Counted from the stretch's first letter, positions 49,716 to 62,240 are shown. The stretch: DNA of 64,000 nucleotides from Mytilus trossulus (GCF_036588685.1 NC_086381.1:49723431-49787430); one strand, 5' to 3'. The notes: a model not told the origin generated them from the letters alone. Translations and numbers: made by a program.

Positions 49716-51096
49716 ATTTTTTTTTATATATTTATAAACTCAACTGCATCCTAATAATCATATTTTTCTGATTTTGTCCAAAAAAAAGCAAAATATATTG
49801 TTGTTATACAATTTTCCTTTATCATGTATAAAAATAAATGGTTGCTTGGTATTTTTTCATTGTAAATAAATGTTTGTACTTACGTGTTAGTTTTTATAGT
49901 CCTCACTCAAATCAAGTATGGTTACAATGTACTATTACTTTTGACCTGATCTTGACTTCTTATTGTTAATATGATAAAATAAAATTGTCCTGAACATTTT
50001 TCCAATGTATGGTAATTACTTGCTTTTATATTTCCTGTAATTCAATGCAATTAAATTTTGGAAAAATTTATGCTAATTTTTATTACCAATGGTTTGCACA
50101 CTATAGTTATAACTTTTTGTAAATTATCTTAATAACAGGATCAAATTTTTGTTTCCATTGCAACTATCCCAAAACCCAATATCTCAAACATTTTATTATA
50201 ACTGGTTGACTAGTCACGTTGATACTTTTCATTTATAACCACAGCTTAAATGCAGGTGGATGCAAACATGTATATTTTTTCATGCAAAACGTGTAAAATT
50301 TGTCTACTCGAAGGCAGTAAAGATTACCTTTGCTTCTGCAGGTGTGACAATATTCATCAAAAATACTTTGCATATATGTGACATTGCATGTTATTGAAAA
50401 AAATATTTACGAATATCATAAAATACGTTTTTGTGATGCTGAATAAATGTAAAGTAGTTTATTTTAATTTTTCGATGGTAGACAGAGGAAAAGTAGACAT
50501 TGTCTGTCATGATTATGGAGAACTGAATCGTATTCGTTCATCTCATTTTCGACAATTTAATTTTCACCTTTGGTTATGATTGAGGTAATACATGTACGTT
50601 TGTATAATAAGAACATGTTCATGTGATTCATGTGCATGGATGTATTAGAATTGATAGGAATAGTCCCATGTACATAACCAACTACCTTTTTTCAAAGACA
50701 GAAATTTGATCTTGACGTAAATTTTTAAAACATGTACCTAATAAAATGTATGTTTTTTCTGAATAAAATAAACGATCGAGGTCTTTCTGTATTTGATTAA
50801 ACTATAAATTTTGACAACCATAACACACATATTGTCACTTTTAGGGGATGTTCAGAGTATGCCTTTCACACGATAGTAATTTAGCTGCTCTTAATTTTCA
50901 AACAAAGATGGCCGAAAGTTGTTATTATGTCATTCCTACATCTTTTAAAGACAGGTGTGTTTTTCATTGAAATATGATATATAGTTATATAATGTGCATA
51001 ACTACTCAAAATGCTTTGATACGATATAGTTTAGAGTCATACATATGCTTAAAATGTCAATAAATGATTTATGTTCATATCAAATGTTAATTTCAG
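49716..51096. other. No gene seen
   Basis: AT-rich sequence with no exon, repeat or RNA that I can support. A short frame near 50388-50579 lacks splice or domain evidence. Confidence 0.45.
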
Positions 51097-51925
51097 AACA
51101 GGACACCTACCGTTGAATCAACAGCAAATAAAGTTAGCACCGGTTGCATGCGCAGAAACTTGCAAACAAGTCGTTCTCTGTCTCGACGGAAATCTGTTCA
51201 AACCGAGGTGTCAAAATGTCTTTTATTCAGAGATTTACTGAGAATACTCGATTTGTGTGGTAGCATAGGACCCAGAGACTTTGAAACAGTATCACACCAA
51301 AAAAGTTGAACTGTTGAGTCTGCTATGTCCGGTTCCAGATCTCTTCTATTCAACTGTTCATAAAGCGTATAACAGTGCGGCACTTTTTTCTGATAAAGTG
51401 ATTGAAGAATTTGATTTCGTTGACAATCACAATCTAGCCAAACTGTTGTCAACAATATTGTCTGTACCATACAAAACTACATGTACAATAGATGCCTTTT
51501 ATAAGGCAGTTCAAATTTTCACAATATCTAAAGGTAATATTGTCGTACGATAGTCAGTACAATGATAAGTAGATGAAAAACAAAATTACTGAACTTCAAA
51601 GCAAATTCAAGAAGGTGTAGTCCAGAAAAACTGACGAAATAAAACGCTATAAATCAACAGACAGAACAGCTGCCACAATCTTGACTAGAAAAATGCATTT
51701 AACAACGACAACAATAGATTAAAGTCATTGATAAAAGAAAACAAAGATGTTAGAAACAAGACACTATATACAATATTCATATTCAATATACAGCTAACCT
51801 TTTTTCTTTACTTGGCTGGTGTGTTTGAGTTTGAGTATAATGTGTTGACTGGCGTGTTTATTGATCGATTGTAATTTCAGGCATACGGCTAAGTATCAAA
51901 CAAGAGGTTTATATCGATTCAGTTC
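51097..51925 (+). pseudogene. VWA-domain gene relic, copy C
   Basis: A TTTCAG acceptor precedes 51097. The exon to 51533 (AAAG/GTAAT donor) aligns with exon 3 of VWA gene A: ESTANKV against ETANHII, LFRDLLRILDLCGSIG, LLSLLCPVPDLF, VIEEFDFVDNHNLAKL and IDAFYKAVQIFT. A frameshift falls near 51305 and the MIDAS motif is altered (DLCGS for DSSGS). The start of exon 4 is recognisable at 51881 after TAATTTCAG (GIRLSIKQEV against GMRQDTKKEV), but homology ends by about 51925, just before a CATACCACATCTTCTT repeat (51965-52065). Opposite orientation to copies A and B. No signal or TSP1 exons found. Confidence 0.75.
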
Positions 51926-52070
51926 TCCATTATCATGACAGACGACGAGATAAATGCCGTCACTATAAAAAGAAGATTTGGTATCATTGCCAATTAGAAA
52001 ACTATTCACAAGAGATCAAATTAACTACTATAGGTCACCGTACGGCATTCTGCAATGAGCAAGGCCGATT

Positions 52071-53284
52071 CCTTAAATAGTAAGCTGTAAAAGTATCTAT
52101 TATTTGTAATATCAATGACGGAAGGAGATCACCAAAACAAGACGTGATTTTTTTTTAAACTTGGCAACCTGCAATATTATAGTGCTAGGTGATGCTCTCC
52201 AGAAACCAATAGAAATGTGTCAATTCATCACAGTTTATAAATGATGGAAACATTTATAGAATATCAAACAACATAAAAATTATCATCTCACTAGAAACCC
52301 TAATTAGAACCTTGGTTACAACTACTAAAGATTCGCTAAATAAAGACGCAACTGTGTGAAAGTACACGGACAGACAGATTATAATTAAGTGAATACAACA
52401 TATCAAATGTGTGTTTATGTTCCGACATGACCATATGAGTATATACTCGTTTGGTAATAAACGGGCCAGATCATGTGAGTATTTAGACCATATAGGTATT
52501 TTTTTCAATAGAAATGCTTTAGAAAACTTTATAAAAAAAACAATAATTGCTACATGCATTTGTATTATTTAGAATTCAAATAACATTAAATATTAATTGC
52601 AAAGTCAGTTTTCATCGCTCATTGTATTCTTGTATAGATGCGTAAGCTGATATTTACTTCCACACGGTACCATAGCTTTTCTTAGGTCCTGTGTCATTAC
52701 AATGTGTCTACGGTTATTTTAAAAAGCTCTAAATCTCCAATATCGTGACTGAAGTACATCATATCACCATACAACTTTAAAAAATAAACTAGTGTCCTTG
52801 CCGGTGACATTAATTTTTTTTTAAAAACAAACAACTATAAAAATTATGAATTTGCAATATTGCTAATGCTAATTTAGTCATATTAAGATTCATAAGTAAG
52901 CAAATTGTTAGACTCTTTATCCTGTCGACTTTTACGTCAGGATTTCGTAAAACAGTTGACTTCTTGTGTAACAGTTCATTTAGATATTTTCTTCCAAACT
53001 CGTAATAGATCGTAGCAACATATCGGTAATGAAAAAAAAGTGTGTTTACTATAGTTTTGACTAGTGATGAAATTTACTGTGTAAAACTGCTTATTTTAGT
53101 TTGTTAATCTTGTTATTATCAATTTTTAATGATAAAATGACCTTTGATAGTGTCTTATTAATGACATGAGAACTAGAAGGGTTATATGAATAGTTAAGCA
53201 TTATATATGTACCTGTTAATTACCCCGACCATACGCGTGCGAAAGGACCATGATCACTTTTGTTGAACGTACAAACTAAAGTAC
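52071..53284. other. No gene seen
   Basis: Spacer between the VWA and C1q relics. No supportable coding or repeat structure. Confidence 0.4.
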
Positions 53285-53560
53285 CTTTGTTGTCTAAAAA
53301 CGACAAGCTTCATATTCTAAACTCATTGGCTGCTTCCCTTAAACAATGTTGTCATGATCTCAAGCTCGGTGTTTCGTTCAACTTTCAAGCTGTGCGTTCG
53401 TATATCAATAAAACAGATTCTTACCCCTGAAGTTAGGACAACACATATATCGTCTCCTGTGTTGATGCTCATCCCTTTGTTAAATAACCATGTACTACTT
53501 TTCACGATAAAGTTCGTTTTTAGTGTTGTTGTTCCACTAAACTCAACACGTTTCTGCTAA
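53285..53560 (-). pseudogene. C1q domain relic, copy 5
   Basis: On the minus strand: VEFSGTTTLKTNFIVKSS, MSINTGDDICVVLTSGV, IDIRTHSLKVERNTELEI, aligning with the first half of the C1q domain of the other copies. The strand-start RPLFYVEL part contains stops, key aromatics are replaced, and a stop ends the frame at 53323. The C-terminal half is absent. Confidence 0.65.
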
Positions 53561-54024
53561 TTTTGAATAACTAAAATAAATACCTTTAGTTGCTAAATCG
53601 TATTTAGGTTAAAAACAGTTATAACAAGAGTACCCTCTTACTAAATGAATTTTGTTTGATCCACAAATTTGTGCACAAAACTTAGATCACTCATATTGCT
53701 AAACTCTAACATACATGATTTGGAGGTAGAATGACACAAATATCGAAAGTTCAAAACGAAAAGTCAATAATCAAATAGAAAAAGCACAAACATATCATGA
53801 ATAACAACTTCAAATTTTTTATTTGGTTAGGCATTTTTTTTTATGTAGAAAATGGTGAATTAAGCCTAATTTTATATCTAAACCTTTCATTTGTATGACA
53901 TATGAATGAAATTGAACAAAACAAACACTATAAGTCACTAGTGTTAATCTGTCTTTTGATTGAGTCAAACCATTTTAGTCGATATGCTATGTTGTGATGT
54001 AACACTATTGTTTCAGATAATTAG

Positions 54025-54245
54025 AGTGCAGGACGTCTGGCGTATAAAATTATAATCCTGGTACCTTTGATAATTTTTTGGTACCTATTAAATATTTAAA
54101 ACCGCTGCATTTGTTTGCACCTGTCCTAAGTCAGAAATCAAATGTTAAGTAGTTTGTTGTTTGTTGATGTGGAGCATTAATGTTTCACGTCTCTCATACT
54201 AAATTATAATCCTTGTACCTTTGATAACTATTTTATATAGATTAA
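54025..54245 (-). repeat. Fragments of the AGGTACCAGGATTATAATTT repeat family
   Basis: 54025-54075 and 54200-54240 carry the inverted form (TTATAATCCTGGTACCTTTG) of the repeat that interrupts the LINE at 62458-62848. Between them (54090-54170) lies the distal half of the 23595-23945 repeat in inverted orientation. Confidence 0.55.
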
Positions 54246-54779
54246 ACCATTGGTTTTCCTTGTTGAATGGTTAAACACAAGTCATTGGACCTAAGATGAA
54301 TTGTATGCTGTCAATAGTTCGCAAACTAATTATTCTCAGTTATAAAACTCCAATACAAACTAAACCTGAAATAGTAGATATGTCTTTCTTTTATCAAAAG
54401 CATGTATTTCCTAGTAGGTAATATCCTAATTACAAATTGCAATTGACGTCTCTTTGCAATATAATAATAGTTGTACAACAAAAACACTTGAAGGTTTGAA
54501 GCTACACGATACTGCATTTAAGAATGATCACAATGGGGATCATTGGTCTACCAAACAACTATTAGAAAAGCAATAGCTTCACGTCGTATCAGGTTGACTG
54601 TTATAGTTTTGTTTATTTAATCAGGCAAACCTCTTGCAAATATAACATAGGAGTAGGTTTGATAGGACTTTTGATACAAGATAATTATTGTTGGCACCTC
54701 ACTTTATAAAATACAAATGGATGACTTTTTATTCATGCCTATGACTACCATTCCTAATTCAAGTATTGTCAATGCATTG

Positions 54780-55262
54780 AATATTCACCGTGTCACCCTT
54801 TTGTCTAATAATAATATATTCAGTAATCACTTGCATTTTATATATCCAAGTGAAATTGAAATTAAAGATATTACCGATACAGATAAATCTGCTTAATATA
54901 TAGACCTTTTTATCGTAAAGACTACTGATGTTAGGTAAAATACCAAAATTTATGACAAATGCGACGATTTTAGTTTTCCTATCCTATAGTTAACTTTCCA
55001 TTTCTGTGTAGCAATATCCCAGCGGCACCAGCATATGGAGTATATGTGTCTCAATTGATACGTAACTCTCGAGCTAGCTCAAAGTACGTTGATTTTGTTG
55101 AACGAGGAGTACTGCTTTCTCGAAAGTTGCTTAGACAGGGCTATGAATCAATCAAATTAAGGTCATCACTCAAGAAATTTTACTGTCGCCATCATGAGCT
55201 GATTGGCCATTATGACAAAAGTGTATCAGAAATCATATCTGATATTCTTACTCCGTCATAAT
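54780..55262 (+). pseudogene. Penelope-like reverse transcriptase relic, copy 2 (C-terminal part)
   Basis: Broken plus-strand frames read HFIYPSEIEIKDITDTDKSA, KIYDKCDDFSFPI, then an uninterrupted YGVYVSQLIRNSRASSKYVD, FVERGVLLSRKLLRQGYESI and SLKKFYCRHHELIGHYDKS to a TAA at 55260. The order and motifs match the end of copy 1 (YGVYISQLIRYS). The palm with the YIDD motif is not visible. A GACGGGTGCCG tail follows directly. Confidence 0.7.
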
Positions 55263-55289
55263 AAACTTCCATCTTTACCAAACTGAACA

Positions 55290-55480
55290 ACAAAATAACA
55301 CGACGGGTGCCGTATACGGTGCAGGAAATGCTCACCCTTCCGAAGCACCCGATTTCACTCCCGGTTTTTAGTGGAGTTCGTGTTGTTTCTTATTTATTAT
55401 GTGGAACTGTTGATGTAAATGTATTTTGGTTTTATGGGTCGTTGTTTACTCCTTGGTTTTGACTGTTTTTGTCTTGTAAC
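55290..55480 (+). repeat. 3' tail of the Penelope-like relic, copy 2
   Basis: Immediately follows the reverse-transcriptase stop: ACGACGGGTGCCGTATACGG, GAAATGCTCACCCTTCCGAA, GTGGAGTTCGTGTTG. The first part is related to the tails at 17885-18115 and 18945-19205, which links those orphan tails to this element type. Confidence 0.5.
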
Positions 55481-56865
55481 ATATTATTTTGAATCGTTGG
55501 TTGTGACAAAAAACTTGTAAGGGCTTTACGTCCGAATATTTAAATCTTCTAAGATTGGGTGCTATAATGCACTATTATAAAGGTGTTATACCACCAAATT
55601 AATGTACACCACATCCATTTGCGTATGAAAAGGATATTATAATAAAAAAAATGTTCCCTTTAATTTGACAGTTGTTGCAAATCTATCCCACATTTGTATG
55701 CAGTGAATCCAACTCGGTGTTTATTAGCACCACTATTTTTTTTTTATTTGGCGTTTCTTTAGAATATTTTGGAAACTGGAAGTTACATGATTACTTAAGC
55801 TTGTACACAGCTAAAAAAAAGACGCAAACAGCAAACGGGTTAACTTACAGTGATGGTTATTTTTTTAAAATGCCATGAAACGTATGCGAAATTTTATCTA
55901 AAGTACTGGAGATGATAAAAATACTCAAGCCAAGTATTTTTTTTTATTTGAAATAAAGATAAATTTTCCATATTTTCTTAAAAAGTGTAAATTTAACAAA
56001 GACTGATAGTGGGAAACCGATATGGGTATTACACCTTAAGAGATTTATTCTACCAATTTCAGGTTTTTGAAAAAGACCAGTTTACGAAAGTTTGGTCCTT
56101 TATATATATTTTGATAAAGTAGAAATGTGTGGTTATGTTTTCCCAAACGTGAACCTTGTTCACTAATACAATCGACATAAATATATTCAAACAGAAAACG
56201 GATTTCGTAACAAACTTTTATATAGTATTATTTTTCGATAAGTCAAATAGTGCGCATGGATTTGTCTCATCTATCTGGTCTTTTATTACTTTCAGCAGGT
56301 CTTTCAGAACTTGAAAGTTGTCGACGGCAAATAAGTGATCCGGTATAGGTTGACTGACATACGATGTGAGTTCGACCTTGCCATTCTTCGTATGTCCACC
56401 AATCATTAATCCAAATACAGTTGCTTTTGCGTGCAACATTGGTAATACAATTGAAAGATTTCTTCCGCAGTTTGATTGTCCATCAGTAAAAATTAAAACT
56501 TCATGTTGGGTACCATGACGGATGCCTGAAATGACAAAACACCAAAATATATTATTTACATAACACTCAACATCAGATGATGAATAAACTATTGAAAAAA
56601 ACACAGAAAAGGAATTTGCTTAAGGTTAAACACACATGAAAAACATGCCAAGCATATTAAACAAGTTGAACTCTAGTAAACACGCCATACCTTAATAAAA
56701 ACATATTTGCCAAACATATAAGAAAATTCTAACAGTAATAATATTATATTATAATAATAATGGACATTTTTTTTCTTTCTTTTTTATTTAGTCTTTGGGT
56801 TATCTGTTTTCCCCTACTTATGTTGTTTTCGACTCAATACTATATTTCTCTATTATTTAAGAAAT

Positions 56866-57008
56866 GAATGCTTCTTTTTGTAAATTCATTAGTGTGTAAA
56901 AGCGTTGACCGAAGTACATTATGTATAAAGCGCGAAGGCTCTTCATTTTAAAAATGTACGCACAGTCAACGCTTTTACAGCCCTATGAAATTACTTGAAG
57001 AAGCATTC
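56866..57008. repeat. Foldback element (TGAATGCTTCTTTTTGTAA ends)
   Basis: GAATGCTTCTTTTTGTAA and TGTAAAAGCGTTGAC on the left are mirrored by GTCAACGCTTTTACA and GAAGCATTC on the right. A half copy is at 11449-11520. Confidence 0.7.
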
Positions 57009-57279
57009 AATACTATACAATTACTGTCTTTTTGGTAAGGTAAATATGTAGTTTTAATTATTTTTGAAAAAAAGATTCTGTCACTGAGGCCAACGGACGA
57101 AGTGAATATCAGTTTTTCAAAAGTCAATTGAACCACATATTTACCAAAACAAAAGATATTATTGGTTTTATTCCATATTCAGAGAAAAAATTGTCTATGT
57201 AATGGCAATTATCTTACCTCCTATACATTTCTAGGAATATGATTGGTTAAAAGTGTTCGCGTGGAGATCGTGTATATTT

Positions 57280-57421
57280 ATATTAGGTTAGTAGGGAGGC
57301 AGAGCTTATTTCATACACGATTAGTAGTGGTGTTATGTCCCTTTATATTCAACATTAGGTTAGAAGGGAGGCGGAGCTTAATTCATATACGATTAGTAGT
57401 GGTGTTACGTCCCTTTATAAG
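57280..57421. repeat. 72-bp tandem duplication
   Basis: Units starting TTAGGTTAG at 57283 and 57355 share GGGAGGC, GAGCTTA, ACGATTAGTAGTGGTGTTA and GTCCCTTTATA. Confidence 0.85.
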
Positions 57422-57657
57422 AGCAAAACGGTACTGAGAAAAAAATCTTAAAGGTTTGAACAGACGAAGAAATTGATGATTCAGATTGAAATAAATTCAT
57501 GAAACACATTTAAACCTAACAGATTGTTTTTGTTGGCATCTGTTTTTGTAGGATCAATGGCAGTAGTTTCTTAATGCTTACAGTATTGAAGACTTGATCA
57601 TTTTGATAGGTCACTAGTCTAATGTTCACACGTTAAGATAGTCGGTAAGATAAATTC

Positions 57658-57783
57658 GTTACATAGTGTGCTTGTGACGTATTACGGTATATTCGGGGTC
57701 AGTGAATTCCATATGGCTCTCACCCAATATGGAATTGACTGACCCCATATATACCGTATTAGGTCACTAGCACACTATGAAAC
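57658..57783. repeat. Long imperfect hairpin
   Basis: Left arm (CATAGTGTGCTTGTGACGTA, continuing to GGGGTCAGTGAATTCCATAT) and right arm (ATATGGAATTGACTGACCCC to TAGCACACTATG) are complementary over about 54 bases with a short loop. It lies in the intron between the two exons of VWA copy B. Confidence 0.8.
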
Positions 57784-59454
57784 TAATATTGTTCACCAAA
57801 ACCAATTGTAAATCAAACGTTCTTACCAGAATGTATGCATGTAAAAGAACGCGATGTTTTGCGCGGTGAATATTCTTTTTCCAAAGAAGAGTATGCTTAT
57901 ATATTCCAAATCCTATTCATAATAAAAAAAAAAAGAAAACTATCAACATGGAATAATTATAATTACATTTTTTTCTTTGTGATCAAGAAAACACGATAAC
58001 CATCAAGATTTTCTATATTTGCCTGTGCACCTTTTTTTAAAAACATTATGTTAAGTTAATTTTAAAATGAAGAATGATGCGAGATTTATGATAATCAATC
58101 AAAATAACGTATAATAATTAAACATATATCTAATGTTATTATTAACATATCAAATAATCATACCTTTTGATGATGTTAACATTTGTATTGCCTTATAAAA
58201 GGCATCACCGGTACAGGTACCTCCTCCTTGATATGGTACTGACTGTATTGCTGCCTTGAGCTCTGCTAAATTATGATTGCCATTGAAATCAAATTCTTCA
58301 ACCACATTATTAGAATACTGAATCAGCGCCGCTCGGTTATAAACAGTACGTTTATTCGAAATAAAGGGATCTGTGGATGGACACAGCAGGCCTAAAAGTT
58401 CACCTAATTGCTCTTTAACTATTTCGAAGTTACCAGATCCTATGCTGCCAGACGAGTCAAGAATTATCAATAAATCTCTGAATAGACCCGGCTTCTTTTA
58501 ACGGTTCCCCGAGGAGACGTTGAATTTGTCTTCAAATTATTCTGCAGAAAACTGGTGATTACTGTATTTGCTATGCTTTTAATCGTTGGTTTTCTCTCTG
58601 AAATCAATATTTATCACAATTAATATGTATTTGTGGTGATATACATACTGAAATTGTATTTCAACGAAGAAGAAATTTGTCTTTTAAAAACAAACTCATT
58701 AATATTTAGAAAGGAATTACATTGTAGTTTAAAAGGGCATAATATAGCTTGAATATCCAAAAGAATAAAAAAAAAATTTGAGGAGATATAAGCGTGAAGA
58801 GCGTCGACAGTAGCATAGTTTGTACGAAGCGGGGAATCGCATCATGCATACGATCAACTATTTTTTAACTCTTTAAAATTATAAAATGAAGTATTCAATT
58901 CGTCTAATTACACCGTTATGCTTCACAACCAGGAAATTACACGTTATATGCAAATGTGTGCTTGTTTTTCAATGCATTGTTATAATGAACACGTGCTTTC
59001 ACAAATAAAGAATTTATGACGAAATCAATTTAATATTGAAACATTGAGCAGTTGTTTCAGAAAATTAAAAGCATAGAAAGTTTAATGAACAATACATGTA
59101 GTATCATTAAAGTGTAATGACAAAACACGCTGTTTTTATTTATTATTGTCTAAATGTATCACTTTAACAGAAACATACGGGTTTTTTTATTTCTGAAAAG
59201 ACATTCATGTTTGTTATATTTTCTAAAACTCTAAGCAAGGTAAAGTTGAGTCAATCATTTTATCATTTTGTTTCCTTTCAATGGTTTATTTTCAAAAATA
59301 AAGGTGAATAAAACTGTGCATGTGACAATTAATTTTAGTTACAACACATTAATGAATATGATATATATTCTGTCGTTCTTGAATTATAATATAAAAATGC
59401 GCATCTATAATACTAAAAAGACGAGGTCCAATTTGTCATGCAGCCGTCATCACG

Positions 59455-60300
59455 TTAAATCGACGAAACAAAGAATTCAACTTTATATACAACTAATATA
59501 GTACAAAGGTGTAGATTAAAAATTACATCACTCCAGGTCCTTTTGTTTTCCACGTAATTAATATTGCCAATAATTAAGAAGTTCCGGGTCGAGTCCGATA
59601 CCGATACCAATAGTATAGTCACCTGTTACATATTACCTTATCTGTACGTTCCGCATCTGACAGGCGCACCACCAAACGGTGTATTCAGGATTAATATGCT
59701 ATATACACGGGTCATAATCACAGGGTTGACACTACTAAATTGTCAAATTGTTACCTATTGTAGTATTTTAATCAGTACGACTTTCTAAGAGGTTTACAAT
59801 ACTAAAAATCTGGACTAAAAATAAGGCGTATAGGTACAGTTTTCAATTTGTCAGCGGGTATGACGTGAAACAGCGAATCAAAGAATTCAACTAATTATAA
59901 CTAATATAGGACAAATCTGTTGATTAAAAAATACCCCATTCCAGGACCTTTTGTCACGTTTCATAATAATTAATATTACTAATAAGTGATAAGTTCCAGT
60001 TCGACGGGTTCAAACAGAAAGATTTGAAAGCAGAGACAACTGTGTATCTTAAATTCGGCATGACTTTATCATGACATAAAACAGTGAATCAAAGAATTCA
60101 ACTTTATTTATAACTAATATAGGACGATGCTGTTGATAAAAAACATACTCCATTCCGGGACCTTTTGTTTTCCAAATAATTAATATTACCGATATTTGAT
60201 ACATTGTAAGTTCCAGTTCGACGGGTTCAAACAGAAAGATTTGAAAGCAGAGAAAAACTGTGCATCTTATAATCGGCATGACTTTATCAGATGACAATAC
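59455..60300. repeat. Diverged tandem repeat, about 190-400 bp spacing, three units
   Basis: AAAGAATTCAACT, ACTAATATAG, CTTTTGTTTTCCA-like and GTTCCAGTTCGACGGGTTCA landmarks recur in units beginning near 59467, 59877 and 60090. The last two also share AAACAGAAAGATTTGAAAGC and CGGCATGACTTTATCA. No coding frame. Confidence 0.65.
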
Positions 60301-60397
60301 TGATACTAAAATAAGGGTTGCACTTTAATTCAGTCATGGACCCGTGATATCACGGGTTTGTTCTAGTAACATTAAATATACGGCATTAGTTATTTAA

Positions 60398-60556
60398 GAA
60401 ATAATTCATGGGGGCTTGAATATATCGTGATTTTACCACGGGTTGGCCCTTTATGACAAATATTTTACCCTGAGTGATAGCGAGGGGTAAAATATCGGCA
60501 TAAAGGGACAACCCGTGGTAAAATTTAGATATATTCAAGCCCCCATGAATTATTTC
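60398..60556. repeat. Foldback element with about 75-bp arms
   Basis: The left arm begins GAAATAATTCATGGGGGCTT and continues TTTTACCACGGGTTG and ATTTTACCC; the right arm is its near-exact reverse complement ending CATGAATTATTTC. The loop is about 15 bases. Confidence 0.85.
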
Positions 60557-61047
60557 CATTCTAATAAGACAAATACGGCGATTCTTTTGGATTGAAGCGC
60601 TTTAGGTGGAGGCAAATATTTGCCGTTCCCATAAATTAACGCACTTTTAGATTGGCGGTAAAGATCGGAGGAAACAGAATTAGTGACATGCTCAAACTAT
60701 TTACAATAACATATTTAGATAAATTTGGATGAATTTTAATGATAATTTACCTATATATCTTCTATGTATATAAAAAAGGGCTTATACCACATTTTAGCAT
60801 CGTTTGTTAACGTTTCTGTGTTGTGATGATTTTCGGTATCAGAAGCGTATATTTTCCCGTAAAATGCTTAAATTACTACGTCATTATTCTATGACGTCGT
60901 GTACTTCATTCATAAACAATCATGTGACGTGGGAGTACAATCGGAACAGCCCAACCAATATATTCATATTTTACCACGGGTGTGTACTCAAAGCGTTTGA
61001 AGGACGTCATGTTAGAATTTTTATTGAATTTACATGTGTGATAAGTA

Positions 61048-62240
61048 ATGGCAAAAAAGACTGACAAAAAAATCAAAAAAACAAAAGGGCAAAAAACGAA
61101 AGAGGGAAAAGGCTAAAGGAAATAATTCATCTGAAAAGCTCGACAAGTGATAGTTCTTTGTTTATAAAAGGAAAGAAGAAAAAGTGTTTAGGTGACATAA
61201 AGGGTGACGAAAACAAGGTATTTTTAACAGATACACTAAGCGAGACCTTCTCGTATCGTTACAACAACTCACCTACTATTAATTACGATCAAAATACAAA
61301 CATGAACAATTCAATTAATCATGGATTTAGTCAATACACACCCATTCAATCAAGTACAACACATTTCCAATACCATTGGCCAGCCCTATAAGTTTCAACA
61401 TTACCCCAGTCCACCACCGCCACCCCACCCTTGCCGCCTCATCTAGCAACAAACAGAATCGAGATGATACTAAATGAATCATGTAAAAAAGTTGATTCGA
61501 TGGAAACAAAACTCAATAAGCTAGACTTATTGAAGAGATATTAAACAAATACGAATCGAAATTTAGTGCTGTTGATGTTGATATGAAATCCTGCAAAGAC
61601 AGAATAAGCACGCTTGAACATAGTGCCCAATTTATGTCCGATACAAAGAATGAACACCAAGTTAATGTTATTTAAAAGAAACTTGAAAAGGTGTCAGAAA
61701 GCATAGAAACCTCAGTAAACTTAAATGTGAAAAATAGACTTGTCGACGTTGAAAAACAAAACTTTAGCAATAATCTTCTTTTCTTTGTTTCCGATGAACA
61801 AATTGAAGATACTGAAATGGATACCAGAATAAACGGGACACAAGGTGATCCCAAAGAGGCGAATGCGGCGGGAAAAAAGTTGCATCAACATTATTACAGA
61901 TTTTCTCGAGCAAAGGTTGAACATTAAAGACGCTAAAACGCACATAAAACTTTAAAAAAACTATAGACTTGGTAGGAAAAAGACGAATGGCGATAACCGA
62001 GACCAATAGTGGTAAAATTTGCTGAATTCAGCATCAGTAAAATTCGGTTATCGAGAAACGGTACAAAAAGCTTCGAGTCGCTTAAGACAAACAAGTTTTG
62101 TATTTAGTCCTCAGTACCCGACAGAGGTGTTACTAAAACGAAAAAAAAATACTGGTGATGAAGAAAAAACGTTTAGAAAATAAAGAGGCATATCTAGTAG
62201 GAGATAACTTGTTCATTGAAGGAAAGTTGTGGCAGGAATA
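61048..62240 (+). pseudogene. LINE ORF1 relic (nucleic-acid-binding, coiled coil)
   Basis: Starts at an ATG giving a very basic leader (MAKKTDKKIKKTKGQKTKEG). Broken frames then give FIKGKKKKCLGDIKGDENKV, a coiled-coil-like region (NRIEMILNESCKKVDSMETK, CKDRISTLEHS, LEKVSESIE) and NRLVDVEKQNFSNNLLFF, which resembles the start of an L1-type ORF1 RNA-recognition domain. Later fragments include NIKDAKTHIK and KEAYLVGDNLFIEGKLWQE. Multiple stops and shifts make it non-functional. Confidence 0.6.

Larger units (their letters stand above)
56218..58597 (-). pseudogene. VWA-domain gene, copy B (5'-truncated, one frameshift)
   Basis: Two exons match exons 3 and 4 of VWA gene A. Exon 58597-58164 (TGATTTCAG acceptor, GTATG donor) reads RKPTIKSIANTVITSFLQNN, then LFRDLLIILDSSGSIG and GGTCTGDAFYKAIQML. 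It is 434 bases against 435 in gene A, and the missing base lies in the T4 run at 58496-58499. Exon 56525-56218 (TTTCAG acceptor) reads RHGTQHEVLIFTDGQSNCGR and ends DETNPCALFDLSKNN. All MIDAS residues are present. No TSP1 or signal exon is found upstream in the 5.4 kb to the window end, although they could lie beyond it. If the homopolymer is a consensus error, this may be the 3' half of a live gene. Confidence 0.75.
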
